From Nonomuraea solani (GTDB lineage Bacteria > Actinomycetota > Actinomycetes > Streptosporangiales > Streptosporangiaceae), in the NCBI RefSeq assembly GCF_900108335.1, contig NZ_FNVT01000002.1:124001-188000 (forward strand): a stretch of DNA of 64,000 nt, given 5' to 3'. The notes beneath the pieces are model-generated. The model worked only from the letters and a program-made list of their open reading frames with translations. It ran no database searches and had not been told where the DNA came from. The translations under genes were made by a program, and so were the position numbers. This document shows, piece by piece, positions 1-8,780 of this stretch (positions within the stretch are counted from its first letter, which is position 1; each line of letters begins with the position of its first letter).

Positions 1-73
1 CTGCCCGTGAGCGCCCGGTCATTCAGCGTTTGAGGCCGCGCGCAATCGGCCTCGTGTCAGGTCTAGAGAGATC

Positions 74-634
74 ATGTCTTCACAACCTCATATCGTGCTG
101 CCCTGGGTCGTCCGCCGGACCAGGCTGCCGCTGCTGTCGTCGCGGTGCGTGGACTGCGGGTCGGAGTCGGCCACCACCGGCGAGGGCCGGTTCCGCGTCA
201 ACGCCAACGGCAAGCTGCTGCACGTGTGGCTGCTGGTCCGCTGCGTGTCCTGCGATCGCACGGTCAAGATCGCCGTGTACGAGCGGGTCCCGGTCGGCTC
301 CTTCGATCGGGCTCTCCTCGACGGTTACCACACCAATGATCCGGAGCTGGTGGCGTCCACGCTGCTGGATCCGCGGATCGCCCGCCGCAACCGCTTCACC
401 CTCGACTGGAAGGGGGCCTGGCGGCTGGACGCCCCGCCGGCCCTGGTCGACGGGGTGTGGCCGGTCCGGGTGGAGGTCGTCTTCGAGGACCCGGTGCCGA
501 TACGCCCGGACTGGCTCATCGCGCACGGGCTCGGCTTCAGCAGGAACGAGGTGCTACGCCGGGTCAAGTGCGACATTCCACTCCGCCGTACGACGGTCGC
601 CGGCTTCACCTTCACGGTGACGGCCGGGGACTAG
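74..634 (+). CDS. DUF1062 domain protein
   Basis: A 186-residue soluble protein that matches the DUF1062 family in length and pattern. The N-terminal part carries two Cys pairs (CVDC near residue 26 and CVSC near residue 56) that probably form a small zinc-binding fold, followed by an all-alpha/beta C-terminal half with a conserved HGLGFSRNEV-like segment. The ATG follows a purine-rich AGAGAG. No signal peptide or membrane segment is present. The function of the family is not established. The gene converges on the TAP-type hydrolase gene, with a long perfect hairpin between the two stop codons. Confidence 0.8.
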   Translation: MSSQPHIVLPWVVRRTRLPLLSSRCVDCGSESATTGEGRFRVNANGKLLHVWLLVRCVSCDRTVKIAVYERVPVGSFDRALLDGYHTNDPELVASTLLDPRIARRNRFTLDWKGAWRLDAPPALVDGVWPVRVEVVFEDPVPIRPDWLIAHGLGFSRNEVLRRVKCDIPLRRTTVAGFTFTVTAGD

Positions 635-640
635 CGGGAA

Positions 641-677
641 TGTGATCACAGTGACCACCATGGTCACTGTGATCACA
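641..677. terminator. bidirectional hairpin between convergent genes
   Basis: Two perfect 17-base inverted arms (641-657 and 661-677) are separated by a 3-base loop. The element starts 6 bases after one stop codon and lies 62 bases from the other convergent stop. It has no U-tract, which is common for actinomycete terminators. It probably stops transcription from both sides. The arm begins with TGTGATCACA, itself palindromic. Confidence 0.75.
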
Positions 678-739
678 AACCTGACGGAGCACTGTACGAA
701 GGAGCGCCGGTGCGAGGATGTCCCGCACCGGCGGTCACC

Positions 740-2200
740 CTAGCCCTGGGGCTCTTCCGCCCGGCAGCGGGCGCCCCGCGCCGGCACGGTCAGCGAGATC
801 AGGTACGCGTCCATCGCGACCGTGGTGCACTCGGTCATGCCGTAGATGCCATGGCCCCAGCCCTCATAGGTGAGCAGCGTGGCCTTGGGGCCGAGCTGGC
901 GGGCCACGTTGGCCGACCACACGTAGGGGGTGTCGGGGTCGTGCAGGGAGTTGCCCACCAGCAGCGGGGCGCTACCCGTGTAGCGCAACCGGTGCTGCGG
1001 GTTGTTGACGGGGTGACCCTGGCAGATCGGCATGTCGCCCATCGGCATCGGGTTGTAGCGCATGTCCGGAGCCACCGCGTTGGAGCCGCGCATGACGTCC
1101 GCGTACTCCCGGTAGTTCCGCACCCCGAGGTTGAAGTCCTCGCACAGGATCGCGGTCGGCAGCTCCGCGATCTCCCCGCCCACGGGCCCGTTGCCGGGGA
1201 AGCCCGGCATGTCCGGCGGCACCGGCCCGCCGTCGAGAGCGAGGAGCGCCCGGCCCAGTCGCCGCCAGGCGGGACCCTCGTTGAGCACCACGCCCAGCCA
1301 GAGGAGGTTGTGAGCGCTCACCGGGCGGTCGGCGACGCCCGGCCAGTACAGCTCGCCGCGCTGCGCCTTGTCGAGCAGCCCCTTCCACAGCGCCTTGACG
1401 TCGCGTCCCTTCAGGACGCAGTCGGTGTCGCGGGCGCACCAGGCGATGAACTCGTCGAAGCTGTCCTGGACGGTGGCCGCCTCGGTCACCTGGAACGCCT
1501 TGGCGTCGAGGCTGTGGTCCATGTTGCTGTCCAGCACCATGGCCCGGATCCGGTTCGGGAACAGCTCGGCGTACATCTGCTGGGCCAGCGTGCCGTACGA
1601 GACGCCGTACGACGTGAGCTTGTCCTCGCCGAGTGCGGCGCGGATGGCGTCCATGTCACGGGCGACGTTGGCCGAGTCGACGTGGTCGTAGACGGGACCG
1701 GTGCGCTCGCGGCAGTCGGCGCGCAGCCTCTTGGTGAAGGCGATCCACTTGTCGTAGTCGGCCTGGCTGGTCATGACCGGGTACGGCATCTCGTTGTACA
1801 CCGACGCCGAGCAGATCACCGCGTTGCTGCGGGCCACGCCCCGGGGGTCGTAGCTGACGAGGTCGAACCTGCGCTGGATCTCCTCGCTGAAGCCGGAGGG
1901 GCGAAGCATGTTGCTCACGCCCGATCCGCCCGGACCGCCCGGGTTGCTCAGGAGGGATCCGATCCGCGCCGCGGGGTCGGTGGCCTTGCGCCGAGCGAGG
2001 GCCAGATCAAGAGTGGGCCCATCAGGCTTGGACCAGTCGATCGGCACGGCCAGCGTGCCGCACTCGACTGTGGCATCCTCTTCGCACGGCCCCCAGGTGA
2101 TGCCCCCGGCCGCCGCGCCGGCCGCCCCCGCCATCGGGGCTGTTAACAACGACGCCATCGCCATGAGGGCGGTGGCGAGCGCGGAAATCCTTCTTCGCAC
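740..2200 (-). CDS. secreted alpha/beta hydrolase, tripeptidyl aminopeptidase type
   Basis: A 486-residue exported serine hydrolase of the tripeptidyl-aminopeptidase (TAP) group, expected to release short peptides from the N-terminus of extracellular peptides. A signal peptide with an Arg-rich n-region and AGAAGAA-type cleavage site covers roughly residues 1-30. The oxyanion region is NPGGPGGSG (residues 86-94), and the nucleophile elbow GVSYG places the serine at about 201. The C-terminal TAP-like domain has the Asp in HDPDTP and the His in GWGHG. The start is GTG with GGAG about 5 bases upstream; an ATG at residue 13 would break the signal peptide. It is monocistronic, downstream of yczR on the same strand with a 121-base gap. 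Confidence 0.88.
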   Translation of the reverse strand: MRRRISALATALMAMASLLTAPMAGAAGAAAGGITWGPCEEDATVECGTLAVPIDWSKPDGPTLDLALARRKATDPAARIGSLLSNPGGPGGSGVSNMLRPSGFSEEIQRRFDLVSYDPRGVARSNAVICSASVYNEMPYPVMTSQADYDKWIAFTKRLRADCRERTGPVYDHVDSANVARDMDAIRAALGEDKLTSYGVSYGTLAQQMYAELFPNRIRAMVLDSNMDHSLDAKAFQVTEAATVQDSFDEFIAWCARDTDCVLKGRDVKALWKGLLDKAQRGELYWPGVADRPVSAHNLLWLGVVLNEGPAWRRLGRALLALDGGPVPPDMPGFPGNGPVGGEIAELPTAILCEDFNLGVRNYREYADVMRGSNAVAPDMRYNPMPMGDMPICQGHPVNNPQHRLRYTGSAPLLVGNSLHDPDTPYVWSANVARQLGPKATLLTYEGWGHGIYGMTECTTVAMDAYLISLTVPARGARCRAEEPQG

Positions 2201-2321
2201 CTTGCTCCAATCGTCTATTTATCTGCCGGCCGGATCGGCCGCTGAAACGTGCCCCTTTTCGTCATGACATTCGAATCTAACAGGTAGCGGCCTCGCTAGT
2301 TGACAGCATTCTGAAAACACG

Positions 2322-3752
2322 TCAAGCGATCCAATGCGGCCGCCGGGAGGCCGACGGAAGCGGAAGGCCGTCCGCCATGACCGTGGCCATGCGCTGCACG
2401 GCCTCGCGCAGAATGTCGGGTCGCATCGTGTACGGGATGCGCAGCCGCTGCTCGAAAAGGCCCGGATCGGTGGCGAAGTAGCCGCCGCCCTCGATGCGTA
2501 CGCCATAATCCAGTGCCCGCTCGGCGAAAGCCGAGGCGATCGGCTCGCCCAGGTCGGCCCAGAGCGACAGGCCACCGGCCGGCGACTTCCAGGTCCACCG
2601 CGGAAGGTGCTCGGACAGGGCGGCGGCCAGAGCGGCGCGCTGCTCGCGCAGCCGTTCCAGACGGGGTGGCAGCAGCTCGGCGGACCGGGCCAGCAGGCTG
2701 ACGGCCAGAAGCTGGTCCAGCACCGAGCCGCCCAGGTCGTTGGTGATCCGCTGGCCGGCGAGTTCGGTGATGAGGGGCGCGGAGGCGCGCAGCCAGCCGA
2801 TGCGCAGACCGCCCCAGTACGTCTTGCTCATCGAGCCTATGGTGATGACCCTGCCGGGAGAGGCGAGCGAGGCGAAAGGAGCCGGGGCCGGGACGTCGAG
2901 GGCGAGGTCGGCCAGCGCCTCGTCGATGACCAGCCAGGTGCCGGAGGGCTGGGCGGCGCGCAGGACGCGGGCGCGCTCTTCGACGGGCATGAGCGCGCCG
3001 GCCGGATTGTGGAAGTCGGGGATCAGATAGGCCAGCTTCGGCACCATCTGCCGCAGGGTGGACTCGATGATCTCGATGTCCCAGCCGTCGTCGGTCACCG
3101 GGACCGACACCGGGCGAAGCCTGGCGCGGCGCATGGCCTCCAGAGCGTTCGGGTAGGACGGGTTCTCCACCATGACCCGGTCGCCGGGCCCGCACAGGAG
3201 CCCGAGAACCAGCGTGAGCGCGTGCTGGGCGCCGGAGGTCACCAGGATCTGTTCGGGCATGGTGGCCAGGCCGCGCCGGGTGTAACCGTCGGCCACGGCG
3301 GCCCGCAGTTCCGGCAGGCCGTAGGGATGGTAGCCGGGTGTGTGCGCGTGCTCGGCCAGCCGCGGGGCGACGTGGTGCAGCGCTTCGTCCAGTAGATGGG
3401 CCGGCAGTCCGGGCGCGGCTCTGGCCAGGTCGATCGCGGTGTCGGGCGGCGCCAGGGTCCGGGTGACGCGGCTGGGAAGAGCGCCCTCGGGCAGGGCCGT
3501 CCAGGTGCCGGATCCCCGGCGGCTGTGCGCGTAGCCGCTCTCGCGCAGCAGGTCGTACGCGGCGGTGATGGTCGGCCTGCTGACCCGCAACGCGACGGCG
3601 AGATCACGCTCGGCGGGCAGTCTCACGCGCAACGCGATCCGCCCGTCCAGGATCAGCGCGCCGATCGCCTGGGCCAGCCGACGGTAGGCGGGCCTGGTCC
3701 CGTCGAGGTCGGGCAGCAGGGCGGCGAGCTGCCGGCCGGCCAGCTCCGCCAT
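2322..3752 (-). CDS. yczR: MocR-type GntR/aminotransferase regulator (YczR-like)
   Basis: A fusion regulator with an N-terminal GntR winged helix (about residues 15-80) and a class I aminotransferase-like domain (about 100-460). The PLP lysine is visible in GSMSKTYWGG (about Lys310). The family binds PLP as a ligand and acts as a transcription factor rather than a transaminase. The ATG at 3752 is preferred over an upstream in-frame TTG at 3764, because GGAGAG lies just before the ATG while the TTG has no ribosome site and falls against the operator. The divergent neighbour is a YczE-type membrane protein, the partner reported for YczR regulators in Firmicutes and actinobacteria. It probably controls that gene and itself. 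Confidence 0.85.
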   Translation of the reverse strand: MAELAGRQLAALLPDLDGTRPAYRRLAQAIGALILDGRIALRVRLPAERDLAVALRVSRPTITAAYDLLRESGYAHSRRGSGTWTALPEGALPSRVTRTLAPPDTAIDLARAAPGLPAHLLDEALHHVAPRLAEHAHTPGYHPYGLPELRAAVADGYTRRGLATMPEQILVTSGAQHALTLVLGLLCGPGDRVMVENPSYPNALEAMRRARLRPVSVPVTDDGWDIEIIESTLRQMVPKLAYLIPDFHNPAGALMPVEERARVLRAAQPSGTWLVIDEALADLALDVPAPAPFASLASPGRVITIGSMSKTYWGGLRIGWLRASAPLITELAGQRITNDLGGSVLDQLLAVSLLARSAELLPPRLERLREQRAALAAALSEHLPRWTWKSPAGGLSLWADLGEPIASAFAERALDYGVRIEGGGYFATDPGLFEQRLRIPYTMRPDILREAVQRMATVMADGLPLPSASRRPHWIA

Positions 3753-3765
3753 ACCACTCTCCAAC

Positions 3766-3812
3766 GATTGGCCATGTCATCGAGGCCAATCACTGTACAG
3801 AATCTCGCCAAT
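3766..3812. promoter_or_regulatory. probable YczR operator/divergent promoter region
   Basis: The 58-base gap between yczR and yczE holds three copies of an ATTGGC-type half site: GATTGGCC at 3766-3773, its exact inverse GGCCAATC at 3784-3791 (10-base spacer), and a third GCCAAT at 3807-3812 placed 22 bases after the second. The last copy runs into the yczE start codon. A mix of inverted and helical-turn-spaced direct repeats is typical of MocR operators. The assignment is inferred from position and symmetry. Confidence 0.65.
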
Positions 3813-4461
3813 GAGCACGCGCACGGCACCGTCCCTCAGTTACGTCGCCTTCGGCGAGCGTCCGCTGAGACGCCTCTCCCAACTGTTCGTCGGCCTCGCC
3901 CTCTACGGTTTCAGCCTTTCGCTGCTGGTCCGGGCCGCGCTGGGCGTCAACCCGTGGGCCGTCCTGTACGAGGGGCTGGAGCGCCAGACGCCCTTGAGCT
4001 TCGGCACGATCAGCGCCGTCGTCGGGGTGGTCGTCCTCCTGCTGTGGATTCCGCTCAGGCAACGGCCGACGTTCGGCACCGTCGCCAACATCGTCGTCCT
4101 GGCGACCTCGTCCGACCTCGGCCTCGCGCTCATCCCCCAGGACCTCGGCCTGCCGGCCCGGGCCGGCCTGCTCGCCGGGGGCGTGCTCCTCAACGGATTC
4201 GCCGTCGCCGTCTACGTCGGCGCCCGCTTCGGCCCCGGCCCCCGGGACGGGCTGATGACCGGGGTGGCCGCCGCGACCGGGCTCTCCATCCGTCTCACCC
4301 GCACCCTGATCGAGATCACCGTGCTGGCCGCCGGATGGCTGCTCGGAGGAAGCGTGGGGGCCGGCACCGTGCTGTACGCCCTCGCCGTCGGCCCGATCGC
4401 CCAGTATTTCCTGCCCCGGTTCGCCTATCACGCTCGCGACGAGCACCATGGCGCTGGTTGA
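3811..4461 (+). CDS. yczE: YczE/YyaS/YitT family membrane protein
   Basis: A 216-residue integral membrane protein with about five hydrophobic segments. The signature region FVGLALYGFSLSLLVRAALG is followed by GVNPWAVLYEG near residues 45-60, as in YczE homologues. Transport substrate and mechanism are unknown for the family; a role linked to vitamin B6 has been proposed from its pairing with PLP-sensing regulators. No Shine-Dalgarno sequence precedes the ATG and the operator half site overlaps it, so a leaderless transcript is likely. It is transcribed away from yczR. Confidence 0.8.
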   Translation: MSTRTAPSLSYVAFGERPLRRLSQLFVGLALYGFSLSLLVRAALGVNPWAVLYEGLERQTPLSFGTISAVVGVVVLLLWIPLRQRPTFGTVANIVVLATSSDLGLALIPQDLGLPARAGLLAGGVLLNGFAVAVYVGARFGPGPRDGLMTGVAAATGLSIRLTRTLIEITVLAAGWLLGGSVGAGTVLYALAVGPIAQYFLPRFAYHARDEHHGAG

Positions 4462-4481
4462 CGGCCGCCGGGAAGATCGCG

Positions 4482-4650
4482 TCAGTCGAAGTCGAAGATC
4501 GAGTGCTTGTCGTAGAAGTGCAGGACGTAGCGGCAGCGGTTGCAGATCATCAACGTCATGCGGTGCGAGGTCACGCCCCATCGACTGTCCAGCCGGCCTT
4601 CTTCCTGCTGGAAGTCGGTGCATTCGCAGAGCGGGCAGAACGCACCGGCG
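4482..4650 (-). pseudogene. 5'-truncated small zinc-ribbon protein
   Basis: Reading the minus strand gives about 55 codons ending at TGA 4484-4482, with CPLC and, 26 residues later, CNRC, and a conserved-looking tail HFYDKHSIFDFD. This looks like a small CxxC/CxxC zinc ribbon. No ATG, GTG or TTG start exists in frame before the frame meets a stop further upstream. Homology-like sequence ends at about 4650, exactly where an unrelated plus-strand fragment begins. I read it as the 3' part of a gene whose 5' end was deleted. A non-canonical start cannot be excluded. Confidence 0.5.
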
Positions 4651-4654
4651 AACC

Positions 4655-4727
4655 GGACGCCGACTGGCCCACCTGGTACGCCACGTACATGATCGCCGAG
4701 CGGACCGGGACCGAGCTTCCGACCTGA
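4655..4727 (+). pseudogene. C-terminal tail of a VOC/glyoxalase-like protein
   Basis: About 24 codons read DADWPTWYATYM followed by IAERTGTELPT and a stop. This resembles the ending of many actinobacterial VOC-superfamily (glyoxalase/bleomycin-resistance type) proteins, which finish in WPDWYAxYM-like sequence. Nothing upstream continues the domain: the same bases further left encode the opposite-strand zinc-ribbon fragment. The piece is therefore a remnant created at the same junction. Identification rests on a short motif recalled from the family. Confidence 0.4.
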
Positions 4728-4804
4728 ACACAGGTCGTCACTCTTCGCGAAAGGCGTTAAAGGGCAACGTGGCCGTCTCGGCGTTCATCTCGCGCCGGAT
4801 CCTG

Positions 4805-5941
4805 TCACGGCCGCACGGGGGCGGGCCCGGTGGTCCACTCGTCGTTGACGTTGCCCGCGTGCACCGGCTGCCGGCGCGAGGCCAGGTAGAGACCACCCGA
4901 CAGCAGCAGCGCGACGGCGAAGACCACGCTGACGCCGAGCGCGCCGCCGATCCCGCTGGCCCCCGCCCAGGCGAGCGCGCCCACCGCGGCGGCCGCGGGC
5001 AAGGTGATCAGCCAGGCGGCCAGCATCCTGCCCGCCACTCCCCACCGGACCTCGGCCAGCCGCTTGCCCAGGCCGGATCCGACCACCGAGCCCGTGCACA
5101 CGTGCGTGGTCGACAGCGGGAACCCGAAATGCGACGACGCGAAGATCACCGCGGCCGAGGAGCTCTCGGCGGCGAAGCCCTGCGGGGTCTCGATCTCCGT
5201 CAGCCCCTTGCCCAGCGTGCGGATGACCCGCCAGCCTCCCAGGTACGTGCCCAAGGCGATCGCGGTGGCACTGGCCACGATCACCCAGGTCGGCGTGCCC
5301 GCGTCCGAGCCGATCGCACCGCTGGTGATCATCGCCAGGGTGATGATGCCCATCGTCTTCTGCGCGTCGTTGGTGCCGTGCGCCAGCGACACCAGGGACG
5401 CCGACCCGATCTGCCCATAGCGGAACCCGCGCTCCTTCAGCCGCTCGGGCACCGACCGGGTCAGCCGATAGACCAGGTACGTCCCCAGCGTGGCCACCCC
5501 GATGGCCGCCAGCGGCGCGAGCACCGCCGGGATCAGGACCTTGCCCACGATCGCGCCCCCTTTGACCGCCGACGTGCCGGCCGCGATCAGCGAGGCCCCG
5601 ACCACGCCGCCGATCAACGCGTGCGACGAACTCGACGGAATGCCGAAATACCAGGTCAGCAGGTTCCAGGCGAGACCGCCGACCAGACCGGCGAAGACCA
5701 CGGTGAGCGTGATCGCGCCCGTCTCGACGATGCCCGTCGCGATCGTGGCGGCGACCTCCAGCGACAGGAACGCCCCGGCGAAGTTCAGCAGCGCCGACAA
5801 CGCCACCGCGACCTTCGGGCGCAGCGCGCCCGTGGCGATCGAGGTGGCCATGGCGTTGGCCGTGTCGTGAAATCCGTTGGTGAAGTCGAAGACCAGCGCG
5901 GTGGCCACCACGATGGCCAGCAACAGGGTGTTCGCATCCAT
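4805..5941 (-). CDS. pit: PiT-family inorganic phosphate transporter
   Basis: A 378-residue membrane protein of the PHO4/PiT family, a low-affinity cation-coupled phosphate (often metal-phosphate) importer. The two diagnostic repeats are visible: DFTNGFHDTANAMAT near the N-terminus and AHGTNDAQKTMGI in the second half, with about ten hydrophobic segments around them. The ATG at 5941 is preceded by GAGGGCGGCGGT; an in-frame upstream start would add 17 non-membrane residues of low conservation. No phoU-like gene (DUF47) is adjacent, although such a gene often accompanies pit. The downstream neighbours are the two gene remnants at 4.5-4.7 kb. Confidence 0.92.
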   Translation of the reverse strand: MDANTLLLAIVVATALVFDFTNGFHDTANAMATSIATGALRPKVAVALSALLNFAGAFLSLEVAATIATGIVETGAITLTVVFAGLVGGLAWNLLTWYFGIPSSSSHALIGGVVGASLIAAGTSAVKGGAIVGKVLIPAVLAPLAAIGVATLGTYLVYRLTRSVPERLKERGFRYGQIGSASLVSLAHGTNDAQKTMGIITLAMITSGAIGSDAGTPTWVIVASATAIALGTYLGGWRVIRTLGKGLTEIETPQGFAAESSSAAVIFASSHFGFPLSTTHVCTGSVVGSGLGKRLAEVRWGVAGRMLAAWLITLPAAAAVGALAWAGASGIGGALGVSVVFAVALLLSGGLYLASRRQPVHAGNVNDEWTTGPAPVRP

Positions 5942-6100
5942 ACCGCCGCCCTCACCCGTCATCGGATGACTAATCCCCTGTGAGGCCCTCACTCCGGAAA
6001 TTCACCCGGCGGCCAACCGCCCGACATCTCCACCCGCCCTGGGCGAATCGGGCCGGGCGGAGTAGCTTTTGGTCAAGGTGCGTTCCGTCTGGGGGCGTCG

Positions 6101-7063
6101 ATGAAGGCCGTGGTCCACGATCGGTACGGGCCGCCGGAGGTCCTGCGGCTCGCGGAGGTCCCGCAACCCGTTCCCGGTGATGATGAGGTGCTGGTCGCCG
6201 TCGCGGCCACGACGGTCACCCGTACCGACTGCGCCTTCCGGAGCGGCAAGCCGTTCGCCGGCCGTTTCGCCACCGGGCTGCGGCGGCCGAAGTGGCCGAT
6301 CCTCGGGGTGGAGTTCGCCGGGGAGGTCGTCGCGGCGGGCAGGGGGGCCGACTGGTTCAAGACCGGCGATCGGGTCTTCGGCGTCAATCCGTGGCGGTTC
6401 GGCGCGCATGCCGAGTTCGTCGCCGTACCGGAGACCGCGCCGATGGCGCGCATGCCGGACGGCCTGGGCTTCGAGGACGCGGCGGCGGTCTGCGACGGTG
6501 CGACGCTGGCGCTGATGGCGCTGAAACCGGTCAGCCCGCGTAAGGGACAGACGATCCTCGTGTACGGGGCCTCGGGCTCCATCGGCACCGCGGCCGTGCA
6601 ACTGGCGCGGCACTTCGGAGCCGAGGTCACCGCCGTGTGCCCGACCGCGGCCGTCGACCTGCTCGCCTCGCTCGGCGCCGACGAGGTCATCGACCACACC
6701 CGGGAGGACTTCACCGCGAACGGCCGCCGCTACGACGTCGTCTTCGACGCGGTGGGCAAGCACTCCTTCCGCCGCTGCGAGGGCTCCATCAAGCCCGGAG
6801 GGGCCTACCTGGCCACCGACGGCCTGAGCAACGTGCTGCTGGCCAGGTGGACGGCGCGGTTCGGGAGCCGGAAAGTGATCTTCCCCGTCCCGCCTCGCTA
6901 CGACCGCCAGGACGTCCTGCTCCTCAGGCGGCTCATCGAGGCGGGCGAGTACCGGGCGGTGATCGACCGGCGCCACCCGCTGCGGGACGTGGTCGAGGCG
7001 ACCCGGTACGTCGAGACCGAGCAGAAGGTCGGGAACGTGGTCCTGACGGTCGGTCAGCGGTGA
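6101..7063 (+). CDS. medium-chain NAD(P)-dependent oxidoreductase, quinone oxidoreductase type
   Basis: A 320-residue MDR-superfamily reductase. The N-terminal GroES-like domain (about 1-120) lacks zinc ligands, as in quinone oxidoreductase/zeta-crystallin-type enzymes. The Rossmann domain has the cofactor loop YGASGSIGTAA near residue 150 and LGADEVIDHT near 190. It is expected to reduce an enone or quinone using NAD(P)H; the substrate is unknown. The start is ATG after a G-rich stretch GGGGGCG. Its stop overlaps the convergent tupC stop by 10 bases. Confidence 0.85.
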   Translation: MKAVVHDRYGPPEVLRLAEVPQPVPGDDEVLVAVAATTVTRTDCAFRSGKPFAGRFATGLRRPKWPILGVEFAGEVVAAGRGADWFKTGDRVFGVNPWRFGAHAEFVAVPETAPMARMPDGLGFEDAAAVCDGATLALMALKPVSPRKGQTILVYGASGSIGTAAVQLARHFGAEVTAVCPTAAVDLLASLGADEVIDHTREDFTANGRRYDVVFDAVGKHSFRRCEGSIKPGGAYLATDGLSNVLLARWTARFGSRKVIFPVPPRYDRQDVLLLRRLIEAGEYRAVIDRRHPLRDVVEATRYVETEQKVGNVVLTVGQR

Positions 7064-8082
7064 TTCAATGACCGCGCGTGCCGGATCCTGACGCGGACGT
7101 CGCTGCCGATCGGGGGCAGTTCGGAGGCGAGCACGTCTCCGGGGTGCAGGCAGGTCAGCAGGCCGCTGGAGGTGTCGACGTCGACCCGGGTGGCGATGCC
7201 GAGCGCGACGGTCCGGCGCAGCGTTCCGAACACCTCATCGGCCGGGCCGTCGGGAACGTCGGACGGGCCGTCGGGAACGTCGGGAACGTCGGACGGGCCG
7301 AGAACGAGCCGGGTGTGCTCGGGCCGCGCCGCGAGCGTGTGCGTCCGGCCGGTGAGGGCGGGCGGGAGGAGGTTGGTGTACCCGAGCAGCCGGGCCGTGT
7401 CGGCGTCGCTCGGGTGGTCCAGCACCTCGGCGGTCGGGCCGTGCTGGCGGATCCGGCCGTCGATCAGCAGCGCGGTGTCCTCGGCCAGGGCGAGGGCCTC
7501 CTGCCGGTCGTGGGTGACCAGGATCGTGGCGGTGGGCCGCCCGGCCAGCGCGGCGCGCAGGTCGGCGAGCAGGTCGGCGCGGGTGGTGCCGTCCAGCCCG
7601 CTGAACGGCTCGTCGAGCAGCAGCACCCGGGGCCCGACCGCGAGCGCGCGGGTGATGCTGACCCGCTGGGCCTCGCCTATGGACAGGCTGCGGGCGTCCC
7701 GGCCGGCGAGGGGCGCCAGGCCGAGCGCCTCGATCCACGGCCATGCGCGGGTACGCGCCTCGCGGCGGCTCACGCCGCGGAAACGCAGTCCGCTGATCAC
7801 GTTGGCGGCCACCGTACCGCGGCGCAGGATCGGCCGTTGCAGCACGGCCGCGAGCGCGTCGCGCATCAGCGACGGCGTCGCGGGGCGGCCGTCGAGCAGG
7901 ACCTGCCCGCTGACGCGGTGGCGGCTGAGCAGGCCCAGCGCGCGCAGCAGGGTGGACTTGCCGGCGCCGTTGGGGCCGAGCACGGCCAGTGTGCGTCCCG
8001 ACGCGACGTACAGCTCCGGCACGCTCAGCAACTCCCGGCCGCCGGCGCGCACGCGCAGGTCCCGGCACCCGATCCCGTTCAC
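7054..8082 (-). CDS. tupC: tungstate ABC transporter ATPase TupC
   Basis: A 342-residue ABC ATPase that powers the adjacent permease. Walker A is GPNGAGKST (about residue 35), the signature is LSIGEAQR, and Walker B is VLLLDEPFSG with the switch His in LVTHD. A C-terminal extension of about 110 residues looks like a TOBE/Mop-type accessory domain, consistent with oxyanion uptake. It overlaps tupB by 4 bases, so translation is coupled. A short Pro-Asp-Gly-rich repeat (DVPDGPS copies) interrupts the linker before the C-terminal domain and corresponds to a tandem DNA repeat. Confidence 0.85.
   Translation of the reverse strand: MNGIGCRDLRVRAGGRELLSVPELYVASGRTLAVLGPNGAGKSTLLRALGLLSRHRVSGQVLLDGRPATPSLMRDALAAVLQRPILRRGTVAANVISGLRFRGVSRREARTRAWPWIEALGLAPLAGRDARSLSIGEAQRVSITRALAVGPRVLLLDEPFSGLDGTTRADLLADLRAALAGRPTATILVTHDRQEALALAEDTALLIDGRIRQHGPTAEVLDHPSDADTARLLGYTNLLPPALTGRTHTLAARPEHTRLVLGPSDVPDVPDGPSDVPDGPADEVFGTLRRTVALGIATRVDVDTSSGLLTCLHPGDVLASELPPIGSDVRVRIRHARSLNHR
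7244..7300. repeat. in-frame tandem repeat inside tupC
   Basis: GGGCCGTCGGGAACGTCGGAC is present nearly twice in tandem, and its inner CGGGAACGT unit is reiterated once more. The lengths are multiples of three, so the array inserts repeated Asp-Val-Pro-Asp-Gly residues in the linker of TupC without breaking the frame. Slippage is the simplest origin. Confidence 0.7.
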
Positions 8083-8780
8083 CGCGGCACCGTCCGTCGT
8101 TGCTGGATCAGGGTCAGCGACAGGTTCACGGCGAACGCGATCAGCAGCAGGATCAGGCCGAACGCGATCGCGAGCGAGAACTGGCCCCGGCTGGTGGCCA
8201 GGACCGCGGCGGTGGTCAGCACCCGGGTCTGCCCGGCCAGGTTGCCGCCGACCATCTGCGCGGCCCCGACCTCACTCACCACCGCGCCGAACGCGGCCAT
8301 CGCCCCGGCCAGCAGCGGCAGCCTGGCCTCGCCCAGCAGCGCCGCGAACGAGCGGATCCGGGTCGCGCCCAGCGCCTGCATCTGCACCCGGAAGTCGGGA
8401 TCGACCTGTTGCAGCGCGGCCGCGACCAGGGCGACCACGATCGGGGTGGCGATCGCGGCCTGGGCGACGACCATCGCGGCCGGGGTGTAGAGCAGTTCGA
8501 GCCCGCCCAGCGGCCCGCTGCGCCACAGCAGCACGGTGACGAACAGGCCGACCACCACCGGCGGCATGCCCATCCCCGTGTTGGCCGCCGCCAGGACGAT
8601 CCGCCGGCCGGGGAAGCGCGCCAGCGCCAGGGCCGAGCCCAGCGGCAGTCCGATCAGCAGGGCGATCGCGGTCGCGGTCAGCGAGACGCGCAGGGTCAGC
8701 ATGATGATCGACCAGCTGTCCTGGTCGCCGGAGAGCAGCAGTCCGATCGCGTCCGCCAGCCCGTCGAACAGCACGTTCAC
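8079..8780 (-). CDS. tupB: tungstate ABC transporter permease TupB
   Basis: A 233-residue inner-membrane permease with about five or six transmembrane helices and the BPD-type EAA loop near residues 140-175 (ALGATRIRSFAALLGEARLP). It forms the channel between TupA and TupC. It overlaps tupA and tupC by 4 bases each, giving a tight tupA-tupB-tupC operon on the minus strand. Assignment to tungstate rather than molybdate follows from the TupA-type binding protein. Confidence 0.87.
   Translation of the reverse strand: MNVLFDGLADAIGLLLSGDQDSWSIIMLTLRVSLTATAIALLIGLPLGSALALARFPGRRIVLAAANTGMGMPPVVVGLFVTVLLWRSGPLGGLELLYTPAAMVVAQAAIATPIVVALVAAALQQVDPDFRVQMQALGATRIRSFAALLGEARLPLLAGAMAAFGAVVSEVGAAQMVGGNLAGQTRVLTTAAVLATSRGQFSLAIAFGLILLLIAFAVNLSLTLIQQRRTVPR

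Noticed and set aside
3396..4460. A continuous 443-codon plus-strand frame running through yczR and yczE into the VOC tail
   Set aside because: Only the last 24 codons look like protein from a known family; the rest is antisense to yczR or out of frame with yczE.
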